64,000 nt of DNA from Kondoa malvinella (taxonomy: Eukaryota; Basidiomycota; Agaricostilbomycetes; Agaricostilbales; Kondoaceae), in contig BCIM01000001.1 of assembly GCA_039545315.1 (NCBI GenBank), forward strand, positions 1,275,255-1,339,254, read 5' to 3'. Each line of letters starts with the position of its first letter. The stretch's first letter is position 1. Shown one piece after another: positions 20,177 through 32,747 of the stretch. The notes beneath the pieces were generated by a model, which was given only the letters and a program-made list of their open reading frames with translations, was not told where the DNA came from and ran no database searches. A program made the translations under genes and the position numbers.

Positions 20177-23100
20177 ATGCCTATTTTGACGAGCAAGCGG
20201 GACAGAAACAACTCGCTCGCGTCGCACAACACCAGCAAAGGGCCTGCCACTGGTGGTGAATATGTAGAATTACCGCCTTTGCAGTCTTTTGCGCAGCCGA
20301 ACCAAGCTGCTTATCCGTATCTAAGTGGATCTGGCTCGTCTTCGAAAGTTCTATACACCCTCGGTGGGCCCGCAACGCTTCCTTCGCCCAATGGCACTGC
20401 CAAATCTTCCAGATCAGAGTCTGTACCTGGTCACGCGCAAGGAAGATCATCCTCGCGAAGGCCTGCATCGCCAGGTGTCAATGGGTCTTCTCTCAATGGT
20501 GCTCCCATTAGTCCGCCCCGAGCAAAGAGGACCAGCTCTATGGACTCGACCGACTATGCGAACCGCAACGGAGGCTTTCTGTCATCGATACGCAGAGGCT
20601 CCAACTTTGTAAAAGAAGCTTCGACACCTTCGCCTTCTCGCCAAGATTTCCCTTCCTATCAAGGCAAGGGAGCTCTCTCGCCGCCTAGAACAAGAAAAGC
20701 ATCGAATGCGCCATCTTTAAGCAAGAATGACAGACACAGACCATCAGATCTGTCGTCTGCAGAATCGTCCTTAACTCATGGCAGTCTAGCTTCTTCCGCC
20801 TCTTCAATATCGTTGTCGACACCACCATCTTCAGCGCCGCCTACAAATCATGCCTTTCCCTTTTCACCAGACTACTCTCTTGACCTACAAGCTTTAGATT
20901 CGAGAAATCCTTCCGAAGTGTTGAAACGATCCGTCTCTAATCACTCGCTCAATCAAGCAGACTCGCTCCATTCCACCTCATCTCATCGAACAAAGACCCG
21001 GTCAAACTATGGCGACAGCATTGACTCGACTCCTACCTTGAAGAGCAGAGAGAACCGGGATCTACGGCATACAAGAACAGACGAAGATGGACCAATGGAA
21101 GAGATTGTCCCTTGGATGTTTGAGAAAGCGGCCAGTTCATCGAAATCAACAAAGCCGCCTGTGTCCCCTCGAACACGACAGACGTCCTTTGCTGCTCAAC
21201 CTTCATCTGGTAGTCGCTCGGGCGGATTGAAGAGCAGTAAAAGCACGGGCAACCTTCAATCGACTAGTAGCGGGTCTTTGCTGTCGTCACCGACGTCGCC
21301 AAAGAAGTCTAATAGCCCTTCGAAAGGTTTCTTTAGCATGCTTAGACGGAAGGCTAGTACGAAAGATCTAGAGGAAGCCAGTCTGTCGCCTTCATCGCGT
21401 CTCACTGGTCGAGATGTTGATGTGTTTACTGTTTGACAGATTTCGGCACCGTTTCGGACAGAACGCTGGACTGCGAAAGCAAAGGGTTCAGAGACCCTTT
21501 CCCGATGACTTCTGGGCCCTCTCCTTCCTATGCACTACCATCATATCAGAGTCAGAAGAAGTCTAGCACCTCGTCATCCTCCAATAGCAAGCGGAAGAAG
21601 CAGTCGTCGAAATCCTCAAGTCTTGAGAATTCAGATGGTCGGCATCGAAGTGCTGCTGCAGCGGCCGCTGCTGCAAGCGGCATCACTCTCGATATGAACT
21701 GGGAACAGATGGATGGCATCATCGATCTCGATACTATGCATTCGCAATCAGTGACGGACCTCACCGCTATCAATCTGCCATCTGCCAATAGCGGTTTCGG
21801 CCATTCTTCAGATGGCACCAGCTTCTCAAGTCCAAGTACACCAGATTCCGCGCAATCCATGCCAGCCTTCCGAAGACGGCCCTCCCTGGCACCTACGTTA
21901 GGCGCCATCGATTCAGCGGGTGAAAGCCCAGAAGGTTCTCCGATGGCCTTTGGACCGACAGTGCCAGGCTCTCGTCGAACTTCCTTGGCTCCAGACAATC
22001 TATGGGGTCAGACGCTCATCAATAACGGCTTCACGGGAGGTCCAGCGCAACAGCAAAGCCGAAAGTCATCTGGCGGCAATAGAGATCCGATGCATGTTGC
22101 TGCGGCAGCAGCTGCAGCTCTCAATGCTGCGAACGCTGCTTCTGCTGCTGGATGGATCGCGCCAGAGTCTTGGGCTGTGAAAGGAGATGAGGTGCTGGAT
22201 GAAGCCCAAGGTGCAAACATTTCAGATGAGGAAGCAGAAGATCTTGCAACACTTGGTACTGGAGGCTTGAATACGCCTTTGATGAAGTACGAAGAGAGAC
22301 GGTCGAGCTTGACCGAGATGTCTGGTCTCAGTAATTCACCGGCGAATAATGCGGGCCTACGACCTGGAAGCGCCGGTGGAGTGCAAGGGAAGCGACCAAA
22401 TACCGGAAATGGCCAGACTGCTCTGATGAGTAAGGGAACAAACGTAAGCTAATCGAACAAAATCACCTTGTTTTGTGCTAATTTCTGGTCAAAGTACACC
22501 ATCCGCATATTCAAACCAGATGGCACACATACTACAATATCTGCGCCCTTCACCCATGCTGCTGTCGATCTACAGCAGATGATCGCCAAGAAACCTGGTT
22601 TTGCTACTACCAATGCTGTTCACAGACTGTTCTTGCGAGAAAGAGGATATGGTGAGTGTCTAAATATGCTACTCTTGTTGAATCTCGCTCACGGTGACTG
22701 CAGAACGTGTTGTAGGACCATATGAGCGACCAATTCGGCTTCAGCTGCTGCGACTGGAACAAGCAGGATATACTGAATGGGATCGGCCTGAAGAGTTAGG
22801 GCGAGAAGACCATTCTTACTTGATCAAGTACATCTATAAGCCGGAATCGGCACCTCTGAAGAGCACTGTAAGCGCATTGCTCACGAGCTGTTCAGCTTCT
22901 GAAGGTATCATCACAGAAGGATGATACGTCGATGGATGGCTTCGAATACATCGACTTGCGGGAGCGCTCATTGATCACTCTTCCCATTTTCTTACACAAG
23001 CATGCACAAGAAGTCATCAGTCTCAATATTTCGCGTAATCCCAATTTCGAACTACCAACAGATTTCGTTCAGCTCTGTACATCCCTGCGAGAGCTACGAA

Positions 23101-26100
23101 TGGCAAGTATGGCAATCAAGAGAGTGCCCCAATCAGCAAAGGAAGCCACTGGACTGACCAGACTCGACATCTCGAACAACCGCATTCTGGAGCTAGATCA
23201 CATCGCGCTGGACGAGCTGAAGGAGCTGATCCGACTAGAAGCTCATAACAATCGTATCTTCGCGCTACCAGACTACTTCTCTGGCTTCCGCACCCTCAAA
23301 TACATGAACTTGTCAAACAACAAATTCGAAGTCTTTCCTTCAATACTCTGTCAGATCCCCTCTCTGGTCGATCTTGACTTGTCTTTCAATGCTCTGACAT
23401 CTCTTCCTGACTCTTTCGACGAGCTCAAGTCTCTCCAACGCCTGATCTTGGTTGCAAACATGATCAGCACTCTACCGCGCACCTTTTCGTCTCTGACCAA
23501 CCTTCAAGAGCTCGATTGCCGGTACAACAGCATAGATGCATTCGACGTGCTCAACAATCTGCCCAAGCTCACGGAATTGAAGTGCGACTACAATAAGGTG
23601 GTTTCGTTCAACATCGTATCTGCATCCTTGCGTGTCTTTTGCTTGTCCAACAACGCTATCAACAGCTTCGCACTACAAGGCACAAGCGTCTCGCTCACTG
23701 AGCTGAATCTGTCGCATGCGAAGCTCAGTGCTTTCGACGTCGACTGCTCTCAGCTTCTATCGCTCGAAGTTCTGAACCTCGACAACAACCAGATACGGAC
23801 TCTACCCGATGGCCTTACTACGCTCATCAACCTTACCCGCTTCTCATGTCGCGAAAACAAGCTCGAATCACTACCAGAAGACTTTGGCAACCTGATCCGC
23901 CTACAGTACTTGAACGTCTCGCGCAATGACATGCACACGCTGCCTGTTTCGATTTGGCATTGTGTCGAATTGCTCACCCTCAACATCAGCTCAAACCTGT
24001 TGACCGAATTCCCTGATCCTCCGCCGATTCCAACAGACGGTATTGCTGCTGAAGACGTCGACCGCAAGCAATCTGCAGCATCGAATGTGTCTGCTGGGCC
24101 CAAAACGTTTGCTCCCATGGCACTTACCCTGCAATTCCTCTACCTGGCCGACAACAGCCTACGCGACGAAATCTTCCATGTGGTCTCTCTCATGAGCGAG
24201 CTTCGAGTGCTCAATCTCAGCTTCAACGACATTCAAGAAATACCACATCGAGGCTTGGCCAAAAGCATTCAGCTGGAAGAGCTGTATCTGAGCGGAAACA
24301 AGCTGTCTACCTTGCCGGAAGACGATATCGAGCGTCTCGCCAATCTACGCATCATTCACCTCAATGCCAACAAGCTGACTACTCTGCCAGCCGAATTAGG
24401 CACTCTCAAGAAGCTGCATGCTTTGGATGTTGGCAATAACATGCTGAAGTACAACATCGCCAATTGGAAGTACGACTGGAATTGGTAAGTTGTATGCGAC
24501 CTGTTCTTTCTCTTGCTAATAGAACTGTAAAGGAACTGGAATTTGGAGCTACGCTACCTCAATCTGTCGGGCAACAAAAGGTTAGAGATCAAACCAGCCG
24601 GTCCTCAGAACATGCATGGGCACGATGGAGGTCCTGCTACTGCCAAACGCCGCAACCTATCCGACTTTAGTGCTCTCAGAAAGATTCGGACACTCGGTTT
24701 GATGGATGTCACGCTCACCATTCCATCAATACCGGACGATAATGAAGACCGACGCGTACGGACATCGCTATCAGAAATCAACGACATGGGCTACGGGATT
24801 GCCGACACTTTGGGTCGAGGTGATCACCTGGCCATGATCGATCTTGTAGCTCCTCGGTTCCGGAACAGCGACGATGAATGTGTTTTCGGAATCTTTGATG
24901 GCCAATCCCATTCTCCACAAGGTGCAGCACGAATTGCAAGGTATCTGCAAGATTGTTTCACCTCGGCTCTTCACCTGGAACTCAATAGAATGATCGAGGG
25001 AGAAGCAGATGTCACTGACGTCCTACGACGCACCTTCCTCAACGTCAATCGCGATTACGGCAACATTCTGCTACCATCGACCTACGAGGGCAATCGTCGC
25101 GGTGGGGATTCTTACAGCGGATCTGGAGCGTCCGACTTGCGCAGTGGCGCTTCCGGCGTAGTCGCTTATATCGCTCAGAAGACCCTACATGTCGCGAACG
25201 TTGGAAGAGCCTTGGCCGTAATAGCAGGACGAAACGGTGTCGCACGTCCACTTACGACGAAACACAAGCCGCTCGCTTCAGAAGAGTGGGTTCGTATTCG
25301 GGCAGCTGAAGGATGGGTCTCGACCAAGGGCCTTTTGATGGATCAAGTGGACGTCTCTCGCTCGTTCGGACATTTTCACGTATCACCATCGCTCAACGCA
25401 GCACCATCAGTACAAAGCATCGAGCTCACAGAATCTGACGAGCTGGTCATCCTGGCCAACCGCGGTGTCTGGGACTACATCGATTACCAAGCAGCGGTCG
25501 ACATTGCGAGAGCTGAACGAGCAGATCCGACCATGGCATCGCAAAAGCTACGAGATTTGGCTATCAGCTATGGCTCGACAGGACATCTCATGGTGATGGT
25601 CGTTTCAGTTGGCGACCTGTTCAAGATGCGACCGGCGAAACAAAGCGGCCCTTCTCTCGACCCAACACTGGACTCAGATCATACCTTTGCCTTCAACCGA
25701 CCGCGCACAAGAGGCAACGGCATTGCGCCTGGCGAAAGATATCTCACCCTGCTTGATCGTGAAGTCCCTCCTCCAACCGGCTCTCTTGCTCTCGTCTTTA
25801 CTGATATCCGGAATTCGACTTCACTATGGGACACGAATCCAGCAGGCATGCAAGTAGCAATGCGCATGCACAATCAACTCCTTCGCCGGCAACTCCGAGC
25901 CATCGGCGGATACGAAGTCAAGACTGAAGGTGACGCTTTCATGGTGTCTTTCCCTTCGATTACCGCTGCACTTCTCTGGTGCTTCACCTGTCAGCTGGAA
26001 CTCCTGCGAGAAGAATGGCCACAATCTATACTTGACTCTGAAGAAGGCCAGGAAATCATCAGTCCTGAAGGCGCCCTGATCTACCGTGGTCTTTCGGTCA

Positions 26101-26978
26101 GAATGGGTATCCATTGGGGTCAGCCAGTGTGCGAAGCAGATCCGATCACTCGTCGTATGGACTACTTTGGTCCAATGGTAAATCGATCAGCTCGTGTTAG
26201 TGCAGTAGCGGAAGGCGGCCAAATCTCCGCAAGTGCAGATGCCATTGAGATCATCAGGACTCTGTGTGGCGTGAGATTGGCCGATGATAATCAAGAAGAC
26301 GGTCCTGCGGCTTTGGCTGCCTCTGAGCTGGACGATCTCGACGACGCAACCAAGCGGGATGTGACTGCTATCCGCAACATGGGCGTCGGCATCACAGAGC
26401 TCGGAGAGAGAAGATTGAAGGGATTGGAGACTCCCGAATTCCTCTCGTTGGTCTACCCGAAAGCGCTTGCTGGTCGCCTCAAGTACACGCCAACACCAGT
26501 CAACGGTGGACAAGCTGGAACGACAGAAATGTTTGAGCCAGTCCCTCAGCTCTTCGACGTGCATCAGATCCAAAGCATGGGCGTCATCACTCTGCGACTG
26601 GAAGCAGCAGCATCGAAACAGGTTTCGCCTCAGCTAGCTTTCAACAGCCCAAACCTAGGTTCATCGATCTTCAACTCCCCCCACATCAGCTTAGACGGCT
26701 CGCCGATGCTGACGCGGAGCAGAAAGAAATCAGCTCATCCTCACCTTGCCAACTATCCTATACGAGTCGATGCAACAGATGAAGAGCTCATGTTGGTCCT
26801 CGAAGGTCTGGTTATCAGGGTGGAAAATGTCGTCAATACCCTCACTTTGGCCCAACTTGGTCCATACAACGAGATTCTGGGTGCGTTGAACCAAGCGACC
26901 AAGATTGAACCAAAAGCTATACTGCAAGCGCTGCGGATGTTTGCTACTTTGACGGGTCAGAATCGGTTTGACGTCTGA
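20177..26978 (+). CDS. Adenylate cyclase (Cyr1/Cac1/Uac1 type)
   Basis: Makes cAMP from ATP for PKA signalling; peripheral membrane protein of ~2150 aa. In order: a Ser/Pro-rich N-terminal region of ~740 residues with an alanine run; a Ras-association domain (YTIRIFKPDGTHTTISAPF ... KYIYKPES); more than 15 leucine-rich repeats from ~22960 (for example LTRLDISNNRILELDHIAL); a PP2C-like domain (VFGIFDGQSHSPQGAARI); and a class III cyclase domain with metal sites in LVFTDIRNSTSLWD and GYEVKTEGDAFMVSF. Introns are small: one near 21390-21440 (exact ends uncertain), then after TNAAN at ~22445, in RGYE at ~22655, at ~22869 and at ~24486. It ends NRFDV at TGA 26976-26978. The architecture is complete and appears functional. 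Confidence 0.95.
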
Positions 26979-27273
26979 AGTGAGTTCCGTCGAAACCAGT
27001 TCTCGAGCTAGCCTGATATAAGTGAAGACCAGTCTGATGGAGTCCGGAAGCATAACAAAGCGAAGAACAGTGGAAGATAGAGTCGGTATTGTACAGATGT
27101 ATTTAACTCATTAGATGTTCAGGGAGGCTTAGTATAGTTGGATTTGCTTGTAATGATCTTGCTTCGGCTTGTGTAACATATCAAGAGTGGTAGAGCGGGA
27201 TGCAATGATAAAGACTCTAAGAAAGGAACTTCGATATGATACAATGCTGAACAGTTGCCGCCCTTTGATGCCT

Positions 27274-28165
27274 TTATGCTGGCGCTGGTTGAGCATCCGG
27301 CGTCTATGCAGTGGGTCAGCTAGTGTGTGACAGTGTGTTGGAAGAACATACGAGCGGCGCTTGCGGCCGTGTGCTTTCTGCAAACATCCTTGATGCCAAT
27401 ACACCGACACCCTCGAAAACACCTGCGAGGCGGAAAACATTCATACACTGTTACGAAAGCCATGTATATGCACTGACCTAGCAATATAGCGCAACCGATT
27501 CCACTTGTGATCACTCCCCTCGGTCCACTTCGGATAGCCAGACTAGAAGAGGGTAGAGAAACCGTTATGAGCCAGTATCTAAGAGACAGTGTTTGAAAGC
27601 TCACCAAGAACCTGTGCAGAAACCTGACAGGATACTGTAGGAAGAAACAAGCAGAAGAGCTTTTCAGCTCATGCAAAACTACATGAATTCCACCTACGCG
27701 TTCCAAGCACTATTGCCCAAGATACTCAGCGCAAGATCATGTGAACGAGAGCTGAGCTTACTCTTCCTTTTGTCTATACCCTTTCACCGCACAATCAAAT
27801 GTCGAGAACATGCCTCCCCATACACCAAACTGTTTTCCCTCATCAATACCTCAGTCTCCCAATATGCAGAGTCTGTACGCACATTTCCTCCAACTACAGG
27901 TGCCCTAGCTTTGATAGCCGCTATCGAACCAATGAACCGATCTCCTCGAGGTGAATTACGAGCTCCCTTGATGCCGTGCCAGATCGTGCCGCCTACTGCT
28001 CCCATTGCAAAGGCACCTGTTCTCTGACTGTTCAGAAAAGAGTTGTGTAGATGCCCGTGTTGAGCTTACCGCCAAAATCATTCAGTACGACCCTGTTGAA
28101 GATCTTTAGCTGGGACCTTATAGGCTGTGTAGTGTAGCATACCATGGACATGGGTCCCTTGTCAT
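27274..28165 (-). CDS. TIM17: Mitochondrial inner-membrane translocase subunit TIM17
   Basis: Core subunit of the TIM23 presequence translocase. It begins [20 protein letters not shown], the conserved start of Tim17, and continues [52 protein letters not shown] and [20 protein letters not shown], covering four TM segments with GxxxG motifs. The final exon encodes TPDAQPAPA. About 150 aa in some eight small exons with introns of ~45-60 bp. The N-terminus is a few residues shorter than usual; no upstream in-frame coding exon was convincing. Convergent with adenylate cyclase (295 bp between stops). Confidence 0.93.
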
Positions 28166-28525
28166 ACTACGCAGGCTAGTTCAGCCACTGCCTTGTGCAT
28201 TGAGACGCTGCCAACTCACTCATCTGAACAATTTCATTCAGACACCGTCAGAATTCTCGAACAGGTTAATATCGACGAGCGGCTCACGTCTCGACATCTT
28301 GAAAATGCAAAAAAGAGATCACTGCTACTTCTAGATCTGGGTATAGAGGGCGCTAGAGGTATTCGCTCGTTGGTGTTTGTTGGTCAACGAAAATTTGGCC
28401 ACGAATATCAATGGCATGATTGCAGTTTGTAGACAGTTCTACAGGGCCTAGCTGAACGTCGCAATACGGATCCTGAACTACCTGCCTGCGAAAATGTCAT
28501 GACATGCAAAGCAGCCAACACATCA
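28166..28525. other. Intergenic region between TIM17 and the basic-protein gene
   Basis: 360 bp with no coding sequence that I can support. It should contain the 5' region of TIM17 and the 3' end of the gene at 28526-29621. Confidence 0.45.
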
Positions 28526-29621
28526 TCACGCCTGTTGTTGCTTCTGCTTCTTCTTCTGCCTCCGTCTCTTCTTGTTAGGTGACCCAGGACTCTCAGCGAC
28601 CACATCACCCAAAGATCTGATTGTGCTATTCCCTTCATCCTCTTCCGCGTCTTCTTCCGTTTGAAATATGGGTTCTTCAGCTATACTACTGCTGCTCGCC
28701 ATAGAAGGTGCATAAGGAGGTTTAGCAGTATGCGGACGTCGGATAGGCGCTTTCGGGCTAGATACCTCGGGCGGGAAATCGAGTTTGGCTTTCTTTGCTT
28801 TTGAAGGTGAATCTTGAGAAGGCGATAAATTCAGTAGAGGAGTTAATTCTGTTTGAGAAATGGACTTCTTGTTCTTTCGTCGACGTTTCCTGCTCATTGG
28901 CGTTGCGTCGGCTTGAGGTTCTGGTATATCATCTTCTTCCAGCGGGAAAGCTGAAGCTTCTGGTTCGTCTGTTGAAGCTGGAGGTATAGTAGAGGTACTT
29001 GCTATAGGCTCGGATGTACTTGCTATAGGCTGAGCGGAAGGTATAGAGGCAGCTTTCTGAGACTTCTGCTTGTCGGATTTGAAGACGCCATTCGACGCTT
29101 TCCCGACCTTCTTTTTCGATATAGCACCAGCCCTACTCTCTTGCTCATCATCCGAGCTGAATAGCTTTTCTTCCGCAGCTTTCCCTTTGCCATTGACGAC
29201 TTTGCCGTTCACTCGCCCGTTCTGCACTTCACTAACTTTGCGTCCGCCTAGCAATTGCCGCCTGATCTTGTCGTCTGTCATGGCTTTCTCTTTCGCTTCT
29301 GCAGAGTCTGCTCCTAAGCCTAGCCTATTGCGCGAAACAACAAGCCGGATGAGCATTGTAAATCTGCCTCGAGGTTATAGCGCACCTGGCAGGTCGTAGC
29401 GCAAAGGGCGTCTGACCCTGTACTATTCCATTCCTACTATTCACGGTGCGACCCTTGCTGCTGCTTCCGGAGGCATTCTGAGGCACCCAAGACGAAACCA
29501 TATCCTTTGCTTGAGCATAACTTGCTTCCAACGCTCTGCTAAAGATTTCCGCGTCGAATTCATCCTCATCTTTAGGGCTAGCAGCACCATTAGACGTTTT
29601 TGCAGCGGAAGTAGAAGTCAT
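28526..29621 (-). CDS. Lysine-rich hypothetical protein, DUF3245-like
   Basis: Two exons, 29621-29386 and 29324-28526 (intron 29325-29385). It starts MTSTSAAKTSNGAASPKDED, then AEIFSRALEASYAQAKDMV SSWVPQ, and after the splice RPARLGLGADSAEAK and DDKIRRQLLGGRK. The AQAKDMVSSWVP ... RLGLGA pattern recalls the small fungal DUF3245 family (tentative). The rest is a low-complexity tail of S, P, E and K with several KKKR-type stretches ending PNKKRRRQKKKQKQQQA, suggesting a nuclear or nucleolar location. The start lies just 21 bp downstream of the PPIL2 stop on the same strand. Function unknown. Confidence 0.65.
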
Positions 29622-29642
29622 GGTTCGTCTACAAAGGTCCAA

Positions 29643-31701
29643 CTACCATGCTGAGAAGTCACCAAAACCGCCAGCTTTCTTCTTTCGCTTAGCTGCTCCG
29701 CCTATCTCCTGCTCTTCCACCGCTTTAACAGGCGCAGCTTCCTTCCTCTTGCCTAAATGCTTTCCCACCGGTCCAAGCCCATCAAGCGAAATCTCCTCAC
29801 CCTTCTCGCCCAAAGTAGTACCGAACCAAGTAGTCCGATCCTTCTCTTTCTCCTGCTTGAGCCTAGCTTTCTCTCCAGCCCCACTCCGCGCAACTCGATC
29901 TTTTTCCAACTTTTTGGCCAAATTCGCTTTGTACACTTCATAAGGGTCTTTGAAGATAGAGACGTCCACTAAACGAATCGGTTTAGTAGGTCGGTCCGTA
30001 GCTGGTTGGACCGGTATCTTCTCAAACATGTCTAGTGCTTCAAGACCACCGACGCAGCGTCCAAAGACCGTATGTTTTCCGTTCAAGTGAGGTGTTTCAC
30101 GAAAGGTGATGAAACTGCTCAGGTCAAGATCAGCAAGAGAATAGTTGAGTTGGAGGGTAAGACGAACAATTGAGAACCGTTTGTATTGGCTCCGTGATTC
30201 GCCATGGATAGCATACCTCTCGCTTCATGTTTGTGTGCATTCTTAAGCATGTATTCATCGGTGAAAGGTTTGCCCCAATATGACTCGCCGCCTTTGCCTG
30301 TTCCTGTTGGGTCTCCTCCTACGAGAAAGAACTGATGGTATCAGACATGATTGGTCAAGACACGGTGAGGTCACTTGCCTTGTATCATAAAGCCCGGTAT
30401 TACTGTAATACACCACTGCAATTCAATGTGGAAACACACAACAGGAATAGTCGACGTACATCGATGAAATATAGTCCCATCATATTTTCGCTCCCTCGCG
30501 AGCATCAAGAAATTATAGCAAGTTCGAGGCGCCTGTCCGAAAAGGTGATGGAATGAGAAACGTGATATACAGCCACCACGAGACGACCACTGACCTTGTC
30601 ACAAAACAATTCCACATTCAAATCCCCGAAATTCGTCTTGAGCTTGACATAAGCTTTCTCCTTGATAGCCTCAAACATGAGCTCATCTTCATCATACAGC
30701 GCTCGTTCCGTTTTGGTAAACACAGGTGCGGAAGTAGAAGTGAGCGAAGCAGCTGTATGACCCGTAGTGAATTTGGATGCGTTCCAAGGTTCATGTTCTG
30801 GTTCTTTCTCTATAGATGTAGAAGGTTCCGGTATCACTGGTTCTGGGATAGCTTTCTCTTTGCCTTTATTGAGCGACTGGATTATTCGATTGGCTCCACC
30901 AATATTGTTGACGTTTATCCCGCGCAAACCTTGTTCAGGCAAATCTTCGGCAGCAGGTTTCAGATCGGCATCAAGGTGTTTGAACTTGGTCAGATCTCGT
31001 TGATCTGGGTTATGCGGGTCTTGCAGCGTGATGAGATCGCTTCGGGTGAAAGGTTCATCTGTAATCAAATCTCGCCAGAAACCAGCTTTGACGTTCAAGC
31101 GGTCGACGGAATCTTTGGCATAAACGTTTCCAGAAGTCTTGATTGCTATTATAGGTGTGTGCTGAGTGAAGAGACGGAAAGTGAGCGGGTCGTGGTAGTT
31201 GCCTGTTCAACACGTCCCAGCTCAGCTACACACATTAGAGCAAAGGCAAAGATTATGACAAACCATCAGTGTTCTTGCTAAAGTTTAGCTTGACGAGATC
31301 ACCAGGTGCCAGCTTTTTGCCTGTCACAGGGTCTTTACCATGCTTCTTGATGTACGGAATAATGTTTGTCAATTCATAACAGATGCCATCCGTTGTTGTA
31401 ACAGGAATCTCGAAAGGTTGCAAGGACAGAGCACAGCAGTCGAAAGGCAGGCGTGCAAAGTTGTTGTGCGCGACTCTCTTGAGACCTCCAGAACTTGCGC
31501 TGTGACCAACTCCGCCAGCGCCAAACTCGCCAGCATGCTCGCTATGCGTTACTGAAAGCAGGATCAGACGCTAATTTGTGGATGTCGGGCAGATAGTAGC
31601 AGTAGGCTCACTGTATAGCTTGTCCTGTGGAAATGCAAATCACACCCTTAGCTTTTGACGGCCAATAAGTCCCGTTTAACACTCACCGTGTTCTTGCCCA
31701 T
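29643..31701 (-). CDS. U-box cyclophilin, PPIL2/CYP60 family
   Basis: Spliceosome-associated peptidyl-prolyl isomerase fused to a U-box (E3-type) domain, nuclear. It starts MGKNT, then [19 protein letters not shown]. The U-box region reads [19 protein letters not shown] and [19 protein letters not shown], followed by NLITLQDP-like zinc-free U-box end sequences ([19 protein letters not shown]). A linker precedes the cyclophilin domain ([20 protein letters not shown] ... [20 protein letters not shown]). The C-terminal lysine-rich tail ([36 protein letters not shown]) is typical of PPIL2. About eight exons. Stop at 29643-29645. Confidence 0.9.
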
Positions 31702-31949
31702 AACAGTCTAAATGTAATAGTCACACAAGAAAGGTATAAAGGCTGTACAAGAGGTATCTCGGCGCTTTGAGCGTGTTTGGCTGTTCAAGGCAAACCCGAC
31801 AAATGCAACTCTTGACCAGATCATCTGTTACGCTGGCATCTCTGCTCACGTCTACATCTATCTCTACGTTGATGATGGAGATCCACGAGGGGCTTGAGAT
31901 GCGTCAAAGTATATACACAATGCAATCTTACAGCACTTTACCCAATTTG

Positions 31950-32548
31950 CTACTCTGGCCCAACTCTACATATCACCTCCCCTCCCAGCTGAGCCCTAAT
32001 AGCCTGCGTCGCATCCATGTACACTTCTTGCCCCTTTAGCCTAGATTTGATGACTGCTACTTCGCCCAACCTCAACGGCTTTACGAATTGCGCTCTTCTG
32101 CCTGTTGCTAGTCGTAATAACTCTGGATGACTGACTACCAATCGTTTAGAAGGTTTCGATACGAGTTGAATATCGCCTGTTCAAGTATAATCAGACCAGA
32201 TCAACGGGAGCATCGCTATAGAGAAAGGGCTGACCCAGTACAGGCCGGTTATCCCTATACTTCATTTCAGCCCATATCCTTTGTGAAGACAATCCAGCTT
32301 GTTTGAACGCAGCAGGGTCGGCTACTTGTTCAATCGTGCCAAAGGAGAGTGAAGTAAGGAACCCGTGTTGCAGCAGAATAGAGAGGATGGCTCGATTTTG
32401 GATCGTGTTGATTAAGCCAATGTGCTTTAAGCGAGCTCGAGCGCCATTGCGTAGCTGCGTTTTCCAAGCGAATTCAGCCTTTACGCGGTTATATGCAATG
32501 TCAATTTTGTGTCCTCACTTGCGTGCATAGGTTAGCTGGAAGTGGCAT
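31950..32548 (-). CDS. MRPS8: Mitochondrial small-subunit ribosomal protein S8
   Basis: bS8/uS8m of the mitoribosome; binds rRNA in the small-subunit platform. Three exons, 32548-32519, 32454-32235 and 32176-31950 (158 aa). It begins MPLPANLCTQ, then LRNGARARLKHIGLINT, ILSILLQHGFLTSL, RIWAEMKYRDNRPVL and the conserved HPELLRLATGRRAQFVKPLR with GGEVICRVG at the end. The splice joining MPLPANLCTQ to LRNGARARL restores the typical family start. Divergent from RRP12 (199 bp between starts). Confidence 0.88.
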
Positions 32549-32747
32549 AGTGGCCCTGGCTTGCCTAGAGCTGTGTTATCGTTGAATGGACGTCCTGGAT
32601 CTTCCTGACGTGTGAAAGATTTTTCGAAAATCTTGACCCAAGGCTTGTTCTCGCACCAACAGACTCCGAGTCCTCCCAGCTTCTTTTAGGGACCAATACC
32701 AGGCGACTGTGACCTGGATACCCCCCTTCCAACTGCAGCAGCAGGAA

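Noticed and set aside
21552..21998. 148-codon minus-strand ORF within adenylate cyclase
   Set aside because: Antisense shadow of the serine/alanine-rich N-terminal region; low-complexity composition explains it.
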